From Pisaster brevispinus (lineage: Eukaryota; Echinodermata; Asteroidea; Forcipulatida; Asteriidae), in the NCBI GenBank assembly GCA_023634235.1, contig JAMKCF010000008.1, forward strand, positions 935,001 through 999,000: 64,000 nucleotides of DNA, read 5' to 3'. Positions 1 to 10,757 of the stretch are shown in pieces (positions within the stretch are counted from its first letter, which is position 1; each line of letters begins with the position of its first letter). The translations under genes and the position numbers were made by a program. A model generated the notes under the pieces. The model was not told where the DNA came from, did no database searches, and saw only the letters and a program-made list of their open reading frames with translations.

Positions 1-793
1 TAACACTAACCCTTACCCTAATCCAAACCCTAAGCCTAAGCCTAAGCCTAACCCTAATCCTAACCCTAACCCTAACCCTTAACATAACCCTAACCCTAAT
101 CCTAACCCTAACCCTTACCCTAACCCTAACCCTAACCCTAACCCTAACCCTAACCCTTACCCTAACCCTAACCCTAACCCTATCCTGATCCTAACTCAAA
201 CCCTAACCTCATCCTAACCCTTACCCTAACCCTAACCCTAACCCTAATCCTAGCCCTAACCCTAACCCTAAACCTAACCCTATCCCTAACCCTAACCCTA
301 ACCCCTAACCCTAACCCTAACCCTAAACTTAACCCTAACCCTAACCAAAACCCTAACCCTAACACTAACCCTTACCCTAATCCTAACCCTAACCCTAACC
401 CTATTCCTAACACTAACCCTCACCCTCACCCTCACCCTAACCCTAACCCTAACCCTAACCCTAACCCTAAACTTAGCCCTAACCCTTATCCTAACCCTAA
501 CCCTTACCCTAACCCTAACCCTTACCCTAACCCTATCCTGATCCTAACTCAAACCCTAACCTCATTCTAACCCTTACCCTAACCCTAACCATAACCCTAA
601 TCCTAGCCCTAACTCTAACCCTTACCCTAACCCTAACCCTAGTCCTAACCCTAACCCTAACCCTAAACTTAACCCTAACCCTAGCCCTATCCCTAACCCT
701 AACCCTAACCCTTACCCTAACCTTAACCTTAACCTTAACCCTAACCTTAACTCTAAACCTCAGTATATAATTCTAACTTTACCTTAACCCTAA
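1..793. repeat. Degenerate telomeric array, CCCTAA orientation (copy 1)
   Basis: The plus strand is almost wholly CCCTAA hexamers with frequent variants (CCCTTA, CCTAAG, CCCTAG, CCCTCA, ACTTAA). CCCTAA running 5' to 3' from the left edge is the strand expected at a left chromosome end. The many variants argue for subtelomeric or old terminal repeat rather than freshly synthesised telomere. Short proline/asparagine or leucine/threonine open frames here are repeat translations and not genes. Confidence 0.95.
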
Positions 794-796
794 TGC

Positions 797-1230
797 ATGG
801 GTTAGGGTTAGGGTTAGGGTGAGGGATCGGGTGAGGTTTAGGATTAGGGTCAGAGTTAGGGTTAGTGTCAGGGCTAGGGCTAGGGTTAGGGTCAAGGCTA
901 GGGTTAGGGTTAGGGTTAGGGTTAGGATTATGAGTTATGGTTTGAGTTTTGGGGTTAGGGTTTGGGGTTAGGGTTAGGGTTCGGGTTAGGGATAGAGTCA
1001 GGGCTAGGGTTAGGGTTATGCTCAAGGCTAGGATTAACGTCAGGTTTAGGGTCAGGGTCAGGGTCGGAGTTATGGGTAAGGGTTAGTGTTAGGATTGGAG
1101 TTAGGGTTAGGGTTGGGGTGAGGTTTAGGATTAGGGTTAGGGTTAGGGATAGTGTCAGGGCTATGGCTATTATTAGTGTCAAGGCTAGGGTTAGGGTTGG
1201 GGTTTAAGTTAGGGTTAGGGTTAGGGTTTT
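797..1230. repeat. Inverted degenerate telomeric array, TTAGGG orientation (copy 1)
   Basis: Immediately after a TGCAT joint at about 794-798 the repeat strand flips: the plus strand becomes TTAGGG with variants TCAGGG, TAGGGC and TTGGGG. The array ends near 1230, where unique sequence begins. The inner array faces away from the chromosome end, so this is an internal inverted block, not a terminus. Confidence 0.92.
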
Positions 1231-1843
1231 TCTCAAATTATGGGTTAAAATAGACCATGTATAGGCCACGTTGCACAGTGTACAAGATGCATCCTTTTTT
1301 TATTTTTTTATTTTTTGGCTTGTTTTCGATGGTGATGGGGGCAAAATAATATTTTCCTTTTATGCAGTGTCGCGATTAAAATAATTCGATTGGAAACTCA
1401 CATGACATGCCCCCAAAACTACTGGTTTTCTTTGTTTCACCCCTCACTTAACCCCCCCCCCAATTTATCCGCGTAAAATAATAAATAAAAACAATCAAGT
1501 AAAATATACCATAAAGCAAGGAATAGAAGGCCTGACACTAGCAAAGCAAAAAGATTCATCTTCCCGGCAAATCGATCGTGGTGGTTTATTATTAGTTTCT
1601 TTATATTTCTATGTGGCTTTCCATACAACAAAATTAAGTTGTTTTTTTCATGATTTTGTTTCTTTTTCATGTTAAATAAAATGTTTATTGCATAAATGTC
1701 GTACTTTTAATATATTAACTTCCATGAAAAATTAAAAAAAACAGAAGTTTGTGAAGAATTAAAAAAAAAACAGTAATCTGTAAATATTTATCTTTTTAAC
1801 AGTATTTTAACTTGAACGAGCCTAAATAGTTCAGAATGAAAAA
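1231..1843 (+). repeat. Duplicated TMEM231 upstream region (copy 1)
   Basis: Non-telomeric AT-rich sequence nearly identical to 3087-3702, which lies directly upstream of the intact TMEM231 start codon. Differences are a few substitutions and homopolymer length changes, such as the C-run near 1450 against the one near 3310. It is therefore a second copy of the TMEM231 promoter and 5' leader. Confidence 0.9.
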
Positions 1844-1908
1844 ATGGCGGTCCGTGAAGTGTACGCTCATCCGATTTATCAGCGATATAGGGCCAGTTTA
1901 TGGACAAA
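1844..1908 (+). pseudogene. TMEM231: Truncated TMEM231 exon 1 fused to telomeric repeat
   Basis: The first 65 nt of TMEM231 coding exon 1, from the ATG at 1844, are identical to 3703-3767. They then stop abruptly at 1908, where CCCTAA repeat resumes. Read onward, the frame passes through a few Lys-Pro-Asn-Pro codons of telomeric repeat and meets a stop within about 12 codons. The fragment lacks the transmembrane segment and the exon 1 splice donor, so it cannot make TMEM231. It is the right-hand breakpoint of the tandem duplication described below. Confidence 0.9.
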
Positions 1909-2650
1909 GCCTAACCCTAATCCTAACCCTAACCCTAACCCTTAACATAACCCTAACCCTAATCCTAACCCTAACCCTTACCCTAACCCTAACCCTAACC
2001 CTAACCCTAACCCTAACCCTAACCCTAACCCTAACCCTATCCTGATCCTAACTCAAACCCTAACCTCATCCTAACCCTTACCCTAACCCTAACCCTAACC
2101 CTAATCCTAGCCCTAACCCTAACCCTAAACCTAACCCTATCCCTAACCCTAACCCTAACCCCTAACCCTAACCCTAACCCTAAACTTAACCCTAACCCTA
2201 ACCAAAACCCTAACCCTAACACTAACCCTTACCCTAATCCTAACCCTAACCCTAACCCTATTCCTAACACTAACCCTCACCCTCACCCTCACCCTCACCC
2301 TAACCCTAACCCTAACCCTAAACTTAACCCTAACCCTTATCCTAACCCTAACCCTTACCCTAACCCTAACCCTTACCCTAACCCTATCCTGATCCTAACT
2401 CAAACCCTAACCTCATTCTAACCCTTACCCTAACCCTAACCATAACCCTAATCCTAGCCCTAACCCTAACCCTTACCCTAACCCTAACCCTAGTCCTAAC
2501 CCTAACCCTAACCCTAACCCTAAACTTAACCCTAACCCTAGCCCTATCCCTAACCCTAACCCTAACCCTTACCCTAACCTTAACCTTAACCTTAACCCTA
2601 ACCTTAACTCTAAACCTCAGTATATAATTCTAACTTTACCTTAACCCTAA
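1909..2650. repeat. Degenerate telomeric array, CCCTAA orientation (copy 2)
   Basis: Second copy of the left-hand CCCTAA array. It starts directly at the broken TMEM231 exon fragment and shares the variant hexamers of copy 1 in the same order. Confidence 0.93.
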
Positions 2651-2653
2651 TGC

Positions 2654-3086
2654 ATGGGTTAGGGTTAGGGTTAGGGTGAGGGATCGGGTGAGGTTTAGGA
2701 TTAGGGTCAGAGTTAGGGTTAGTGTCAGGGCTAGGGCTAGGGTTAGGGTCAAGGCTAGGGTTAGGGTTAGGGTTAGGGTTAGGATTATGAGTTATGGTTT
2801 GAGTTTTGGGGTTAGGGTTTGGGGTTAGGGTTAGGGTTCGGGTTAGGGATAGAGTCAGGGCTAGGGTTAGGGTTATGCTCAAGGCTAGGATTAAAGTCAG
2901 GTTTAGGGTCAGGGTCAGGGTCGGAGTTATGGGTAAGGGTTAGTGTTAGGATTGGAGTTAGGGTTAGGGTTGGGGTGAGGTTTAGGATTAGGGTTAGGGT
3001 TAGGGATAGTGTCAGGGCTATGGCTATTATTAGTGTCAAGGCTAGGGTTAGGGTTGGGGCTAAGTTAGGGTTAGGGTTAGGGTTTT
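2654..3086. repeat. Inverted degenerate telomeric array, TTAGGG orientation (copy 2)
   Basis: Second copy of the inverted array, beginning after the same TGCAT joint. It ends about 615 bp upstream of the intact TMEM231 start codon. Confidence 0.92.
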
Positions 3087-3702
3087 TCTCAAATTATGGG
3101 TTAAAATAGACCATGTATAGGCCACGTTGCACAGTGTACAAGATGCATCCTTTTTTTATTTTTTTATTTTTTTGGCTTGTTTTCGATGGTGATGGGGGCA
3201 AAATAATATTTTCCTTTTATGCAGTGTCGCGATTAAAATAATTCGATTGGAAACTCACATGACATGCCCCCAAAACTACTGGTTTTCTTTGTTTCACCCC
3301 TCACTTAACCCCCCCCCCCCAATTTATCTGCGTAAAATAATAAATAAAAACAATCAAGTAAAATATACCATAAAGCAAGGAATAGAAGGCCTGACACTAG
3401 CAAAGCAAAAAGATTCATCTTCCCGGCAAATCGATCGTGGTGGTTTATTATTAGTTTCTTTATATTTCTATGTGGCTTTCCATACAACAAAATTAAGTTG
3501 TTTTTTTCATGATTTTGTTTCTTTTTCATGTTAAATAAAATGTTTATTGCATAAATGTCGTACTTTTAATATATTAACTTCCATGAAAGTTTAAAAAAAA
3601 CAGAAGTTTGTGAAGAATTTAAAAAAAAACAGTAATCTGTAAATATTTATCTTTTTAACAGTATTTTAACTTGAACGAGCCTAAATAGTTCAGAATGAAA
3701 AA
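3087..3702 (+). promoter_or_regulatory. TMEM231: TMEM231 upstream and 5' leader region
   Basis: This is the only non-telomeric DNA between the TTAGGG array and the TMEM231 ATG, so it should hold the core promoter and 5' UTR. It is AT-rich with T- and A-runs and a C-homopolymer near 3310. I see no clear TATA box at a convincing distance. The assignment rests on position and on its conservation in both tandem copies. Confidence 0.5.
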
Positions 3703-6700
3703 ATGGCGGTCCGTGAAGTGTACGCTCATCCGATTTATCAGCGATATAGGGCCAGTTTATGGACAAACCCAACCTTATTCGTCATTTTAATATTTGTCTT
3801 GACGTTTGTTGGACCATTTCTGATAGTTTTCTGGAGTGAAGGTATGTAATGCGGTTTAATTAAATACTTTTTAAGTGAAGCATTGACCCGTTTGTAAATT
3901 TGTACATGTTTTGTGCTTTACCTGTTACGATATGGCTGGTTGACGGACGCCTCTTGACCAAGGGCCTTCAAGGCGTTGGAGTTTTATTTTCATTTATCTA
4001 TTTATGTATCTTCTATTAATTTGTCTTTGCACCCCGCTACTCCCCGACCGAGCTAATTATCATTATGTGCATTTCTCTGTCTGTGTGCACATGCATGACA
4101 TTGACAGTGACACGCATACAAAGAATTAGATAGCCCCACTTTTTGTGTGGCCAACCAAGTCCACTCTAATTCTAAACCCTCCTTCTTGGCCACACGTCCG
4201 GCCCCATTTTGTCCTCCTAAGCTAATCGATCTAAAATTACAGGTGCTTTCATTATGGCCAGGTCGGCGGTTCAAACCAGCTAAATCATTTATTCATGGTG
4301 TGAAATATATTTCAAATAATAAATTTTCAACGTCCTCCGAATTACTTTCCTTAGTGTTTACTTAGCCCAGTCATTTTGGAATGATCCCAATCTAATCACG
4401 ACATTGCCAGCTGGCTGGGGTGTAGGTGAAGTGTGGGTGCGAACAATTCAATTATTTCAACTGCTGCTTTATGAGACTAGCGCGCATTAAGAAAAAGTTG
4501 CATAGTCACCAAGCTTGCTATAGCTTGGTGACTATGCAACTTTTTCTTAATGCGCGCTAGTCTCATCATGCAGCAGTTGAATTGTTCCCACCCACAGCCG
4601 TCGAATTGTGTTCGCACTCTCTCTCCGCTCACAGCCCGGCTGGCCAATGACGTCGTGATTAGATTTGGTGTGGAGTGATATAGGAAAAAAGAATGAGGCA
4701 GGAATGAGGCACACTTTTTAGGTAACATACTGTACACTTTTAAAATGTACATGATCATTTCAAAGAAAAATTGTTAATGCGTTTAGAAAATAAATGACAA
4801 AATACAGACAGTGACACCGTAGATTGCTTAGGTACTTGTTTACTACCTGAGTGCCTGACTGTACTACGGCAAACACTCAGCACAGTAGTCTTGAAATCAA
4901 GTCGGTAATTGTTATGCGGTCTAGTTGCGGGGATGGTACACACATCCTCGATCCCAATATGTGTGTGAGTCAGTCGCAATTACCGTCTTGAATAACTTGT
5001 ACCCAGCTTTGTACACATGCAATTGGACTTGCTACCTAAATTGGACGGAGCAGTTTGATTGGTTAAGAATCGCAAAAACATGAATATTCATCATACATTT
5101 TGCAGCGTATGGCACCATGCAGCTACCAGGCACACAATTCATTCTTTGATAGGGGGTTTGTTATAAATAGTAACATTTTATGATAATGCATTGGTCAAAT
5201 TTATCTTAAAAGAAAGTTAAGAAATTGTTACAATGATTAAAATATTATGCTTTTTACATCGATGTTGGCAAATAAACTGTAATTAAAAATTTTTTTAAAA
5301 AGCCAACAGAGAAGATACATTCCCATGTTTATAATGAATTCTTCTGATTTTGTCAGACGATCTACCATTGGCCCTCTCTATGGCAATTTTTGCATATGCA
5401 ATGTATAAATTACCATATATGAATATTCGGCCGGGAACAAGCTACTCAAGTCGTTAGAGCTGACGGACCTTGCCACACGCTACCTACGACCGTTGCATGA
5501 ATGTATAATCGCACTGTGACTGTTGCATGAACGGCGGGATGTGTGTTTGTAATAGGCAGCGCTGGCAGACAAATAGACACTGACTAACGACTTGTCATCA
5601 AGTCTATCAGCACAGCAGAACACCAATATTTCTAATATAATGCAATTTAAAACAAATCTGCACTACAGACTGCAGTGTTATAAAGTGCAATTTGCAAAAT
5701 TGGTTGTAATGCTTCTCAATTCTAACTATATATAGAGTTGTCATTGCTATCAATCATGGCTGATCCATTTGCAAATTACCAAATGTCATACAAATTCAAG
5801 TTATTCCACAATGTTTGAATGTGTTTTCAACCCCTGAAGGTTTGTGGTTGAAGGAGGCATTTTACCGAGAGCAGCCTACTGTTCAGTTCAAGCATGAGAT
5901 GCTTCTCCTCATTGATACCCAAGACTCTGCCTCATACCTAGCTTGGAGCACTTATCAAAACTTTAACCAATTACAACAGCAACATCTAAGAATTCCCCTA
6001 GTCAAGGTAAGAAACTGTCTAAGTTGGAAATACATTCGTCTTTACAATGATTTCTCCATTCCCCTTTTTAAAAAGCACTGGGGTATTGTTGTTGTTTTTT
6101 TTGGGGGGGTGGCGGCGGGTATTTAAACAAATTTTAAAACTTAAATCATTTGGTGCCATTCTTTACCTAATAAGACCACAGGGTTATTTTGATAAACTTG
6201 TTTAAAACAATTTGGAAACTTGTAAATTTCAAACCAGTTCAGGCTTATTTATTAAGTAAATCCATATCTTGGTATGCAATTCCTGCAGGATATTTGGTTT
6301 GATTATGTTCATTTTTAATCTAATTTAATCTTTATTTTCAATCCAAATAGACCAGAGAAGAAGATAATAACCGTGATGGTAAATCAGATATGCTTCACTT
6401 CTCCATCTCAGTACCAATCCTAGCAACAGAAGAAGTCTTGGGGATGAAACTCGTCTTGATCTTTGATTACAGATTATATGTGAGTCATCGTTTTCGTTAT
6501 TAAGTTGCATAACACAGGCCTTGAACTTCGCTCTTGAAGGGGCACAGCAATTTCCCTCTGTTAAGGGGGACTTCTATAAGGAAACTGTTTGTACTGGAAC
6601 CTCGCAGAGGGCACCGCAGCAAAAGCACAGGGCAATAGGGCACCATGGCAATTGCTGTAGGTGCTGTGGGTTAACTGTAGGTGCCTGATAACACACTGCT

Positions 6701-9055
6701 TTACTATTTACTTTAATGGGTATGACTGCATGATATGTCTGCACGCACAACTTTTTGGACACACGACCAGAAGTTGAGTGAACGTACTTTTGTGTACACC
6801 TGGAATACTGGAATGTCAACATGCCCAGACATTCCATTGTGTATCGTGCACTCATCATACAATGATTCATTTCCCGTGTTCAAAGATGGATAAAGTGTGC
6901 TGGAATTCTCACTCAAAATTTCCATTTTCCTTGGGGTTATTGTGTAATCCCCGATTCCAGACCCATGTCCTTTTGTTCTAGAAACAAGATTTATGGGAGA
7001 TGGATAGGCTGCCTCCATTGTTTATCATTGAATTGGGCATTATGGGAGGTAATTTCAGAGAAAACAGCATACCATGGCTGATTATTGGCTGTTACTGACA
7101 ACCAAGGGTTTGCGACTCATGATGAATGCATCTCATATTTTCTCAAAACAGAACAACAAATCCTGGTACATGTTATGAGAACGTTTGTTGTCTTTAGATA
7201 TTTTTTTTTTCAACGTTTCATCATGACAATGATATTCTAAAAAAACAAATTATTCAGAAAAATTAATCCTGTCCCTAAGCACATAAAAAACTTTGGGAAA
7301 TCGCGGCACTATATGGTTCAAAAGATTCAGGTTGGAATTTTGTAGGTTGAGTGAAATCTGGTTATAAAAATGTTAAACAAAAGTCTACCTTTGTTTAACA
7401 TTTTTGACAAAATAATTGTTTTTAATTCATGTGTATGTGTTACTTATTGGTGTGGAATCAGACCTGATGTTTTGTTTGTTTGTTTTTTACATTGACAGAG
7501 ATTTTCGACACTACAAATGGAGACAATGGCATACATTGAGCACACATCACCGTTACATGGGTCAGAGGTCACAATGGATGGGGAGTTGAGGTTAAGACTA
7601 AAAATGCCCGTCTCCCACAAAGCAATTGACACAAGATATAATGTATGTCCTATTTGTTTATGTAGAAAACTAAATACATGTAGTATCATTTAGGCCATTT
7701 CAAATGCAGGATTTTAAATTATGCATCCCGGCTAGGTGGGTTTTGGGGTTTGTTTTTTTTTAATACAAAAACCATTGTTTAGAATTCTTAACTGCTATTG
7801 TGTATTTTTTACTCATACTGAAAAATACACACACACACAAATTCTTTAAGTTAAAAAATATCTGAGATTATTAAGATCAACATCAGGCCACTGGAACCAT
7901 GAATGTGCTTGTATTCAAAACGGTTGTAACACAACTTTCCAACCCCTTGCAGACGCACTAAAATGAATAAAAAAAATAGTAACTTCCTTTAGATTAATCA
8001 AACTGTGAAATTGTTTAATACTCTTATGATGAGGTTGCAATTGGTTTAATGATGTCAATTTTGTTATGAGCTTTGAACAGTCATGATAGTGTTGTTTTTC
8101 TTTTTACAGACTCCAGTCATTGACAGTAATAGCATTTTTGCATCTGATTACCAACTGTCCAAAATATTCAGCAACTATATTTCAAGAAATGGTAAGCACA
8201 GTGTTATCTATTCTTTTTTATATAACCTAAAAATTAACACTATTTGTTTTATAATTCACTTTTGTATAATTTTTCGTTTCTCTTTTTTAACTTCTAAATT
8301 CCACATTAACAGAGATCCTAAATATAATTGGAACAGATAAACAAAAAAGTCTTCTTTTATAACATGACAGTTATTTAAAATTTCTTGGTAATATTCATGC
8401 ATTTCCCTCTACTGTTTCTCTTTTTCCTTAATAGCCAATCCCTTTGAGATATTTAATGTTTTCATATTTGAACAAGTTTGTTATTTTTCTTTTCCATCAG
8501 TGAGTACATATTTCGATTGCCCGTATCCTATCTGGCAGAGAGGTCAAAGTTCATCAGAAACATTCCTTATCAAAGGAACCGTGCGCTACCCTGAAGAGCT
8601 CATTGTATATCCTTTTTGCCTGCATAGTTTTTCAGATGTGTTTTTTATGTCTATTATACAGCTATTGGAATCATATGAGTGCAGTCGCAGAATATATTCA
8701 CAAGATGAAATCTGTACTGTTCCATTTCACGAGGTGAAGCCAAGAGAAATGGAAATGCCAGATTTCGTCTAGTGATCATATTCTGTTACAATGCACAAAC
8801 GAAATGCATTCAATATTTATTCAATTATTTATTTGTCATTTGAAGAAGAAAAAATAATGAACATTTTCTTAACCAAAGCACACATATATCCCAGGTTTCT
8901 TACAGGTACTCAAGTTTGCATGGGTTCAGTATCTAGCCGTTTTGATCATCTTCATCTATCTGGCCGGCAAAATTAAGACATTTTTCTTTCAGAATCAGGT
9001 GATGAGAACTATTGTAGAGAGACCTTACATGTCAGACAAGAACCACCTGATGTAA
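3703..9055 (+). CDS. TMEM231: Transmembrane protein 231, ciliary transition-zone protein
   Basis: TMEM231 is a two-pass membrane protein of the MKS/B9 module at the ciliary transition zone, where it helps gate membrane proteins into cilia. Seven coding exons join in frame: 3703-3841, 5840-6006, 6351-6479, 7499-7642, 8110-8191, 8501-8604, 8879-9055, giving 313 aa, close to the ~316 aa of the mammalian protein. Residues ~23-45 form TM1. The family signature [10 protein letters not shown] follows in exon 2, and DGKSDMLHF and FDYRLY in exon 3. TM2 is at ~266-287, preceded by KFAWVQY. The start is the ATG followed by AVREVYAHP; an upstream ATG at 3695 is in another frame. The exon 6 donor (GTATAT) and exon 7 acceptor are weak and are the least certain joint. 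It is the first gene after telomeric DNA. Confidence 0.95.
4130..4670. mobile_element. Foldback/MITE-like element, copy A (TMEM231 intron 1)
   Basis: Non-autonomous element with nested inverted repeats. The core is a perfect 43-bp inverted repeat (4473-4515 and 4522-4564) with a 6-base spacer. Less perfect outer arms carry CTAATCACG and CAGCCCGGCTGGCC at both ends. The left part is colinear with 13575-13870: TGTGTGGCCAA, GGCCACACGTC, GGTCGGCGGTT, then an AATTTTCAAC stretch. The two copies therefore define one family. No open frame resembling a transposase is present. Confidence 0.75.
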
Positions 9056-9736
9056 TCTTCAGAAAGACTATTGTGGCGAGATACGTAATCCATCTTTCAT
9101 CAATGAATTATTTTTAAAATGCTTGTGATGGATGCACTTTCGTGTACTTGAGAGATCTCCTTCAAAGAATTTGATCCTGGCCCGTAGATGTGGACTTGTA
9201 AGTGGAGTTCCTTGTTGCTAGATTGTACTTCATGTTGTGGTGTCAATAGAACCTCGGTGTGCCGATAGTACTAGAGTTGTGAGACTGCAGCCATCTCTTC
9301 AGGCGTCAACTTCCTGTTGGACAGGTTCAAGCAAACCTCATTTTCTTCTCAAAGAACTGCTTTTCTACTTGAAGAACGTTTTTCTCAATATATTTGAATT
9401 TGTATGTTATTTGTTGTAGGGAAGGCCCTGCAGGGGTTGGACCGACTGTGTGATATATAAAGTTGGAGACAGACCTAGTTTGTTACCTTCCTGGGGAAAT
9501 TTGACAATATCATTATGAAGCCATTTAATTTTTTCTTTATTTCAAAATTCTCTTCAGGGTTAAGTCTCAAGCAAAAAACTTGTGTTATTTTTAATTGAAA
9601 ACATAACTACTGTTTGTTTGGGATGCATTTACAAACTTGACTTGTGAACAGGTTTAAATAGTTGAAATAACTTTTACAGTAAGTGATGTTTGAAGCTTTT
9701 GCATTGTGTGGAAAATAGGAAGGAACTATAACTAGT

Positions 9737-10050
9737 AAACTTGCAGGTACAACCTTGTGTAAATGTCTTTTGAAAGGAATGTTGGTTCTAAAAAGAGCCC
9801 TTGTGGTCTTGGCATTTCGAAAAGTGTACTCTGCTCGCCTTTTGGAGAATGCTGGACTGCTGATGATCAGATGGTGAGGCTGAAGTCATGCCCAAATGTG
9901 CATCCCTTCAGCCCTTCTAAATCATCAGCAGTCCAGCATTCTCCTCAAGACGAGCAGAGTATACTGTTTGAAATGTCGAGACCACAGCGGCTCTTTTCAG
10001 AGCCAACACTCCTCCCAAAAGAGATTTAACAAGGTTGTACCCGCAAGTTT
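9737..10050. repeat. 314-bp near-complete palindrome (foldback element)
   Basis: Two arms of about 150 bp pair along nearly their whole length around a loop of a few bases near 9893-9905. Examples are ACTTGCAGGTACAACCTTG at the left against GGTTGTACCCGCAAGT at the right, and GAATGCTGGACTGCTGATGA against its reverse complement. Mismatches are scattered, so the arms have diverged since they formed. Open frames through it are not recognisable proteins. Confidence 0.85.
9989..10004 (+). promoter_or_regulatory. Histone-type 3' stem-loop sequence
   Basis: GGCTCTTTTCAGAGCC is a perfect 6-bp stem with a 4-base TTTC loop, identical to the canonical metazoan histone mRNA 3' stem-loop. A purine-rich AAAAGAGA follows about 14 bases later, roughly where the U7-binding element lies in histone pre-mRNAs. 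No histone reading frame precedes it. It sits in the right arm of the palindrome, and its left-arm counterpart is decayed. Function is unproven. Confidence 0.5.
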
Positions 10051-10352
10051 CCAAGTTGCTTCCAACTTTTACAGTACTCTTTAATGAACAAGTTTTCAGG
10101 TCAATACATATCTAAACAAACTTCACACCAACTGTGCCTTTCCTGTCAAGCCATTTCAAAAGAAGTTGGGGAAATCAAAATGTAAATTAAAAACACATAC
10201 TTTGCCATGCTTAGCTTTGTTTTTCATTTGTACAAATACCATGTGAATACTGTAAAATAGAGTTATAAATGATAGTTTATTTTAGATATTGAAGATTTGT
10301 AATTTTACAATTGAAATCAGTGTTAAAGCTGCCCAAAGAAAGATTTTAAAGA

Positions 10353-10358
10353 AATAAA
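10353..10358 (+). terminator. Candidate polyadenylation signal of TMEM231
   Basis: AATAAA on the plus strand, followed within 30 bases by T/GT-rich sequence. It is the first convincing hexamer after the TMEM231 stop codon. Confidence 0.45.
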
Positions 10359-10757
10359 GAGTTCTGTGTTTTGTTTTTGAAACCAAAAACCGGTTCAAGT
10401 TTGTTTTCCTTCTAATTCATACATTTTATAATGGGCTTCTAATGTTCTGGAAAACATGGAGGTGATTTCCTGTGACGTGCAACATATAAAATTAATCTCA
10501 TCCAACTTTTAGATAAAGAACTTAAACATTCTATAAAGCGATTCTCTTGTCAGAAAACATTGTGAAAAGTCAAAACTCATAAATGGCAATTGTTATATCT
10601 GATTCCACATTCATCAGTATTCAGATTCTTTGCTTTATCATCCTTATGAAAGCCTTGTGACATTAATGTTTGGCAACTCATACAGCCTTTAGTGTTATTC
10701 TCTTGATGATCTATCCTCTATCCAGGAAACACACTACAGCAATATTCAGCAAAATGT

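Larger units (their letters stand above)
1..3767. repeat. Tandem duplication of ~1.86 kb subtelomeric unit
   Basis: Sequence from about 48 to 1908 recurs from about 1909 to 3767 with a spacing of 1857-1859 bases. Each unit contains the CCCTAA array, the TGCAT joint, the TTAGGG array, the unique promoter block and the start of TMEM231 exon 1. The copies differ by scattered single bases and homopolymer or hexamer count changes, so they are close but not identical. Only the inner copy continues into the rest of TMEM231. Confidence 0.92.
9056..10352 (+). other. TMEM231 3' UTR and convergent intergenic DNA
   Basis: There is no coding signal after the TMEM231 stop. The first good polyadenylation hexamer downstream is at 10353, which would give a long 3' UTR of about 1.3 kb holding the 314-bp palindrome. 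TIMM21 ends at 10758 from the other side. Confidence 0.5.

Noticed and set aside
180..3109. Open frames rich in Pro-Asn, Leu-Gly or Val-Arg within the telomeric arrays
   Set aside because: They are translations of hexamer repeats, present on both strands and in both tandem copies; no gene-like composition or splice context.
1437..3534. Open frames of 74-95 aa in the duplicated promoter block (both copies)
   Set aside because: Homopolymer-dependent, unlike any protein I know, and located where the TMEM231 promoter and leader must be.
4477..4758. 93-aa minus-strand frame in TMEM231 intron 1
   Set aside because: Runs through the perfect palindrome of the foldback element; composition and lack of splice or family similarity point to chance.
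9763..10084. Plus-strand frames inside the 314-bp palindrome
   Set aside because: Palindromic DNA gives open frames easily; the translation is not histone or any known protein.
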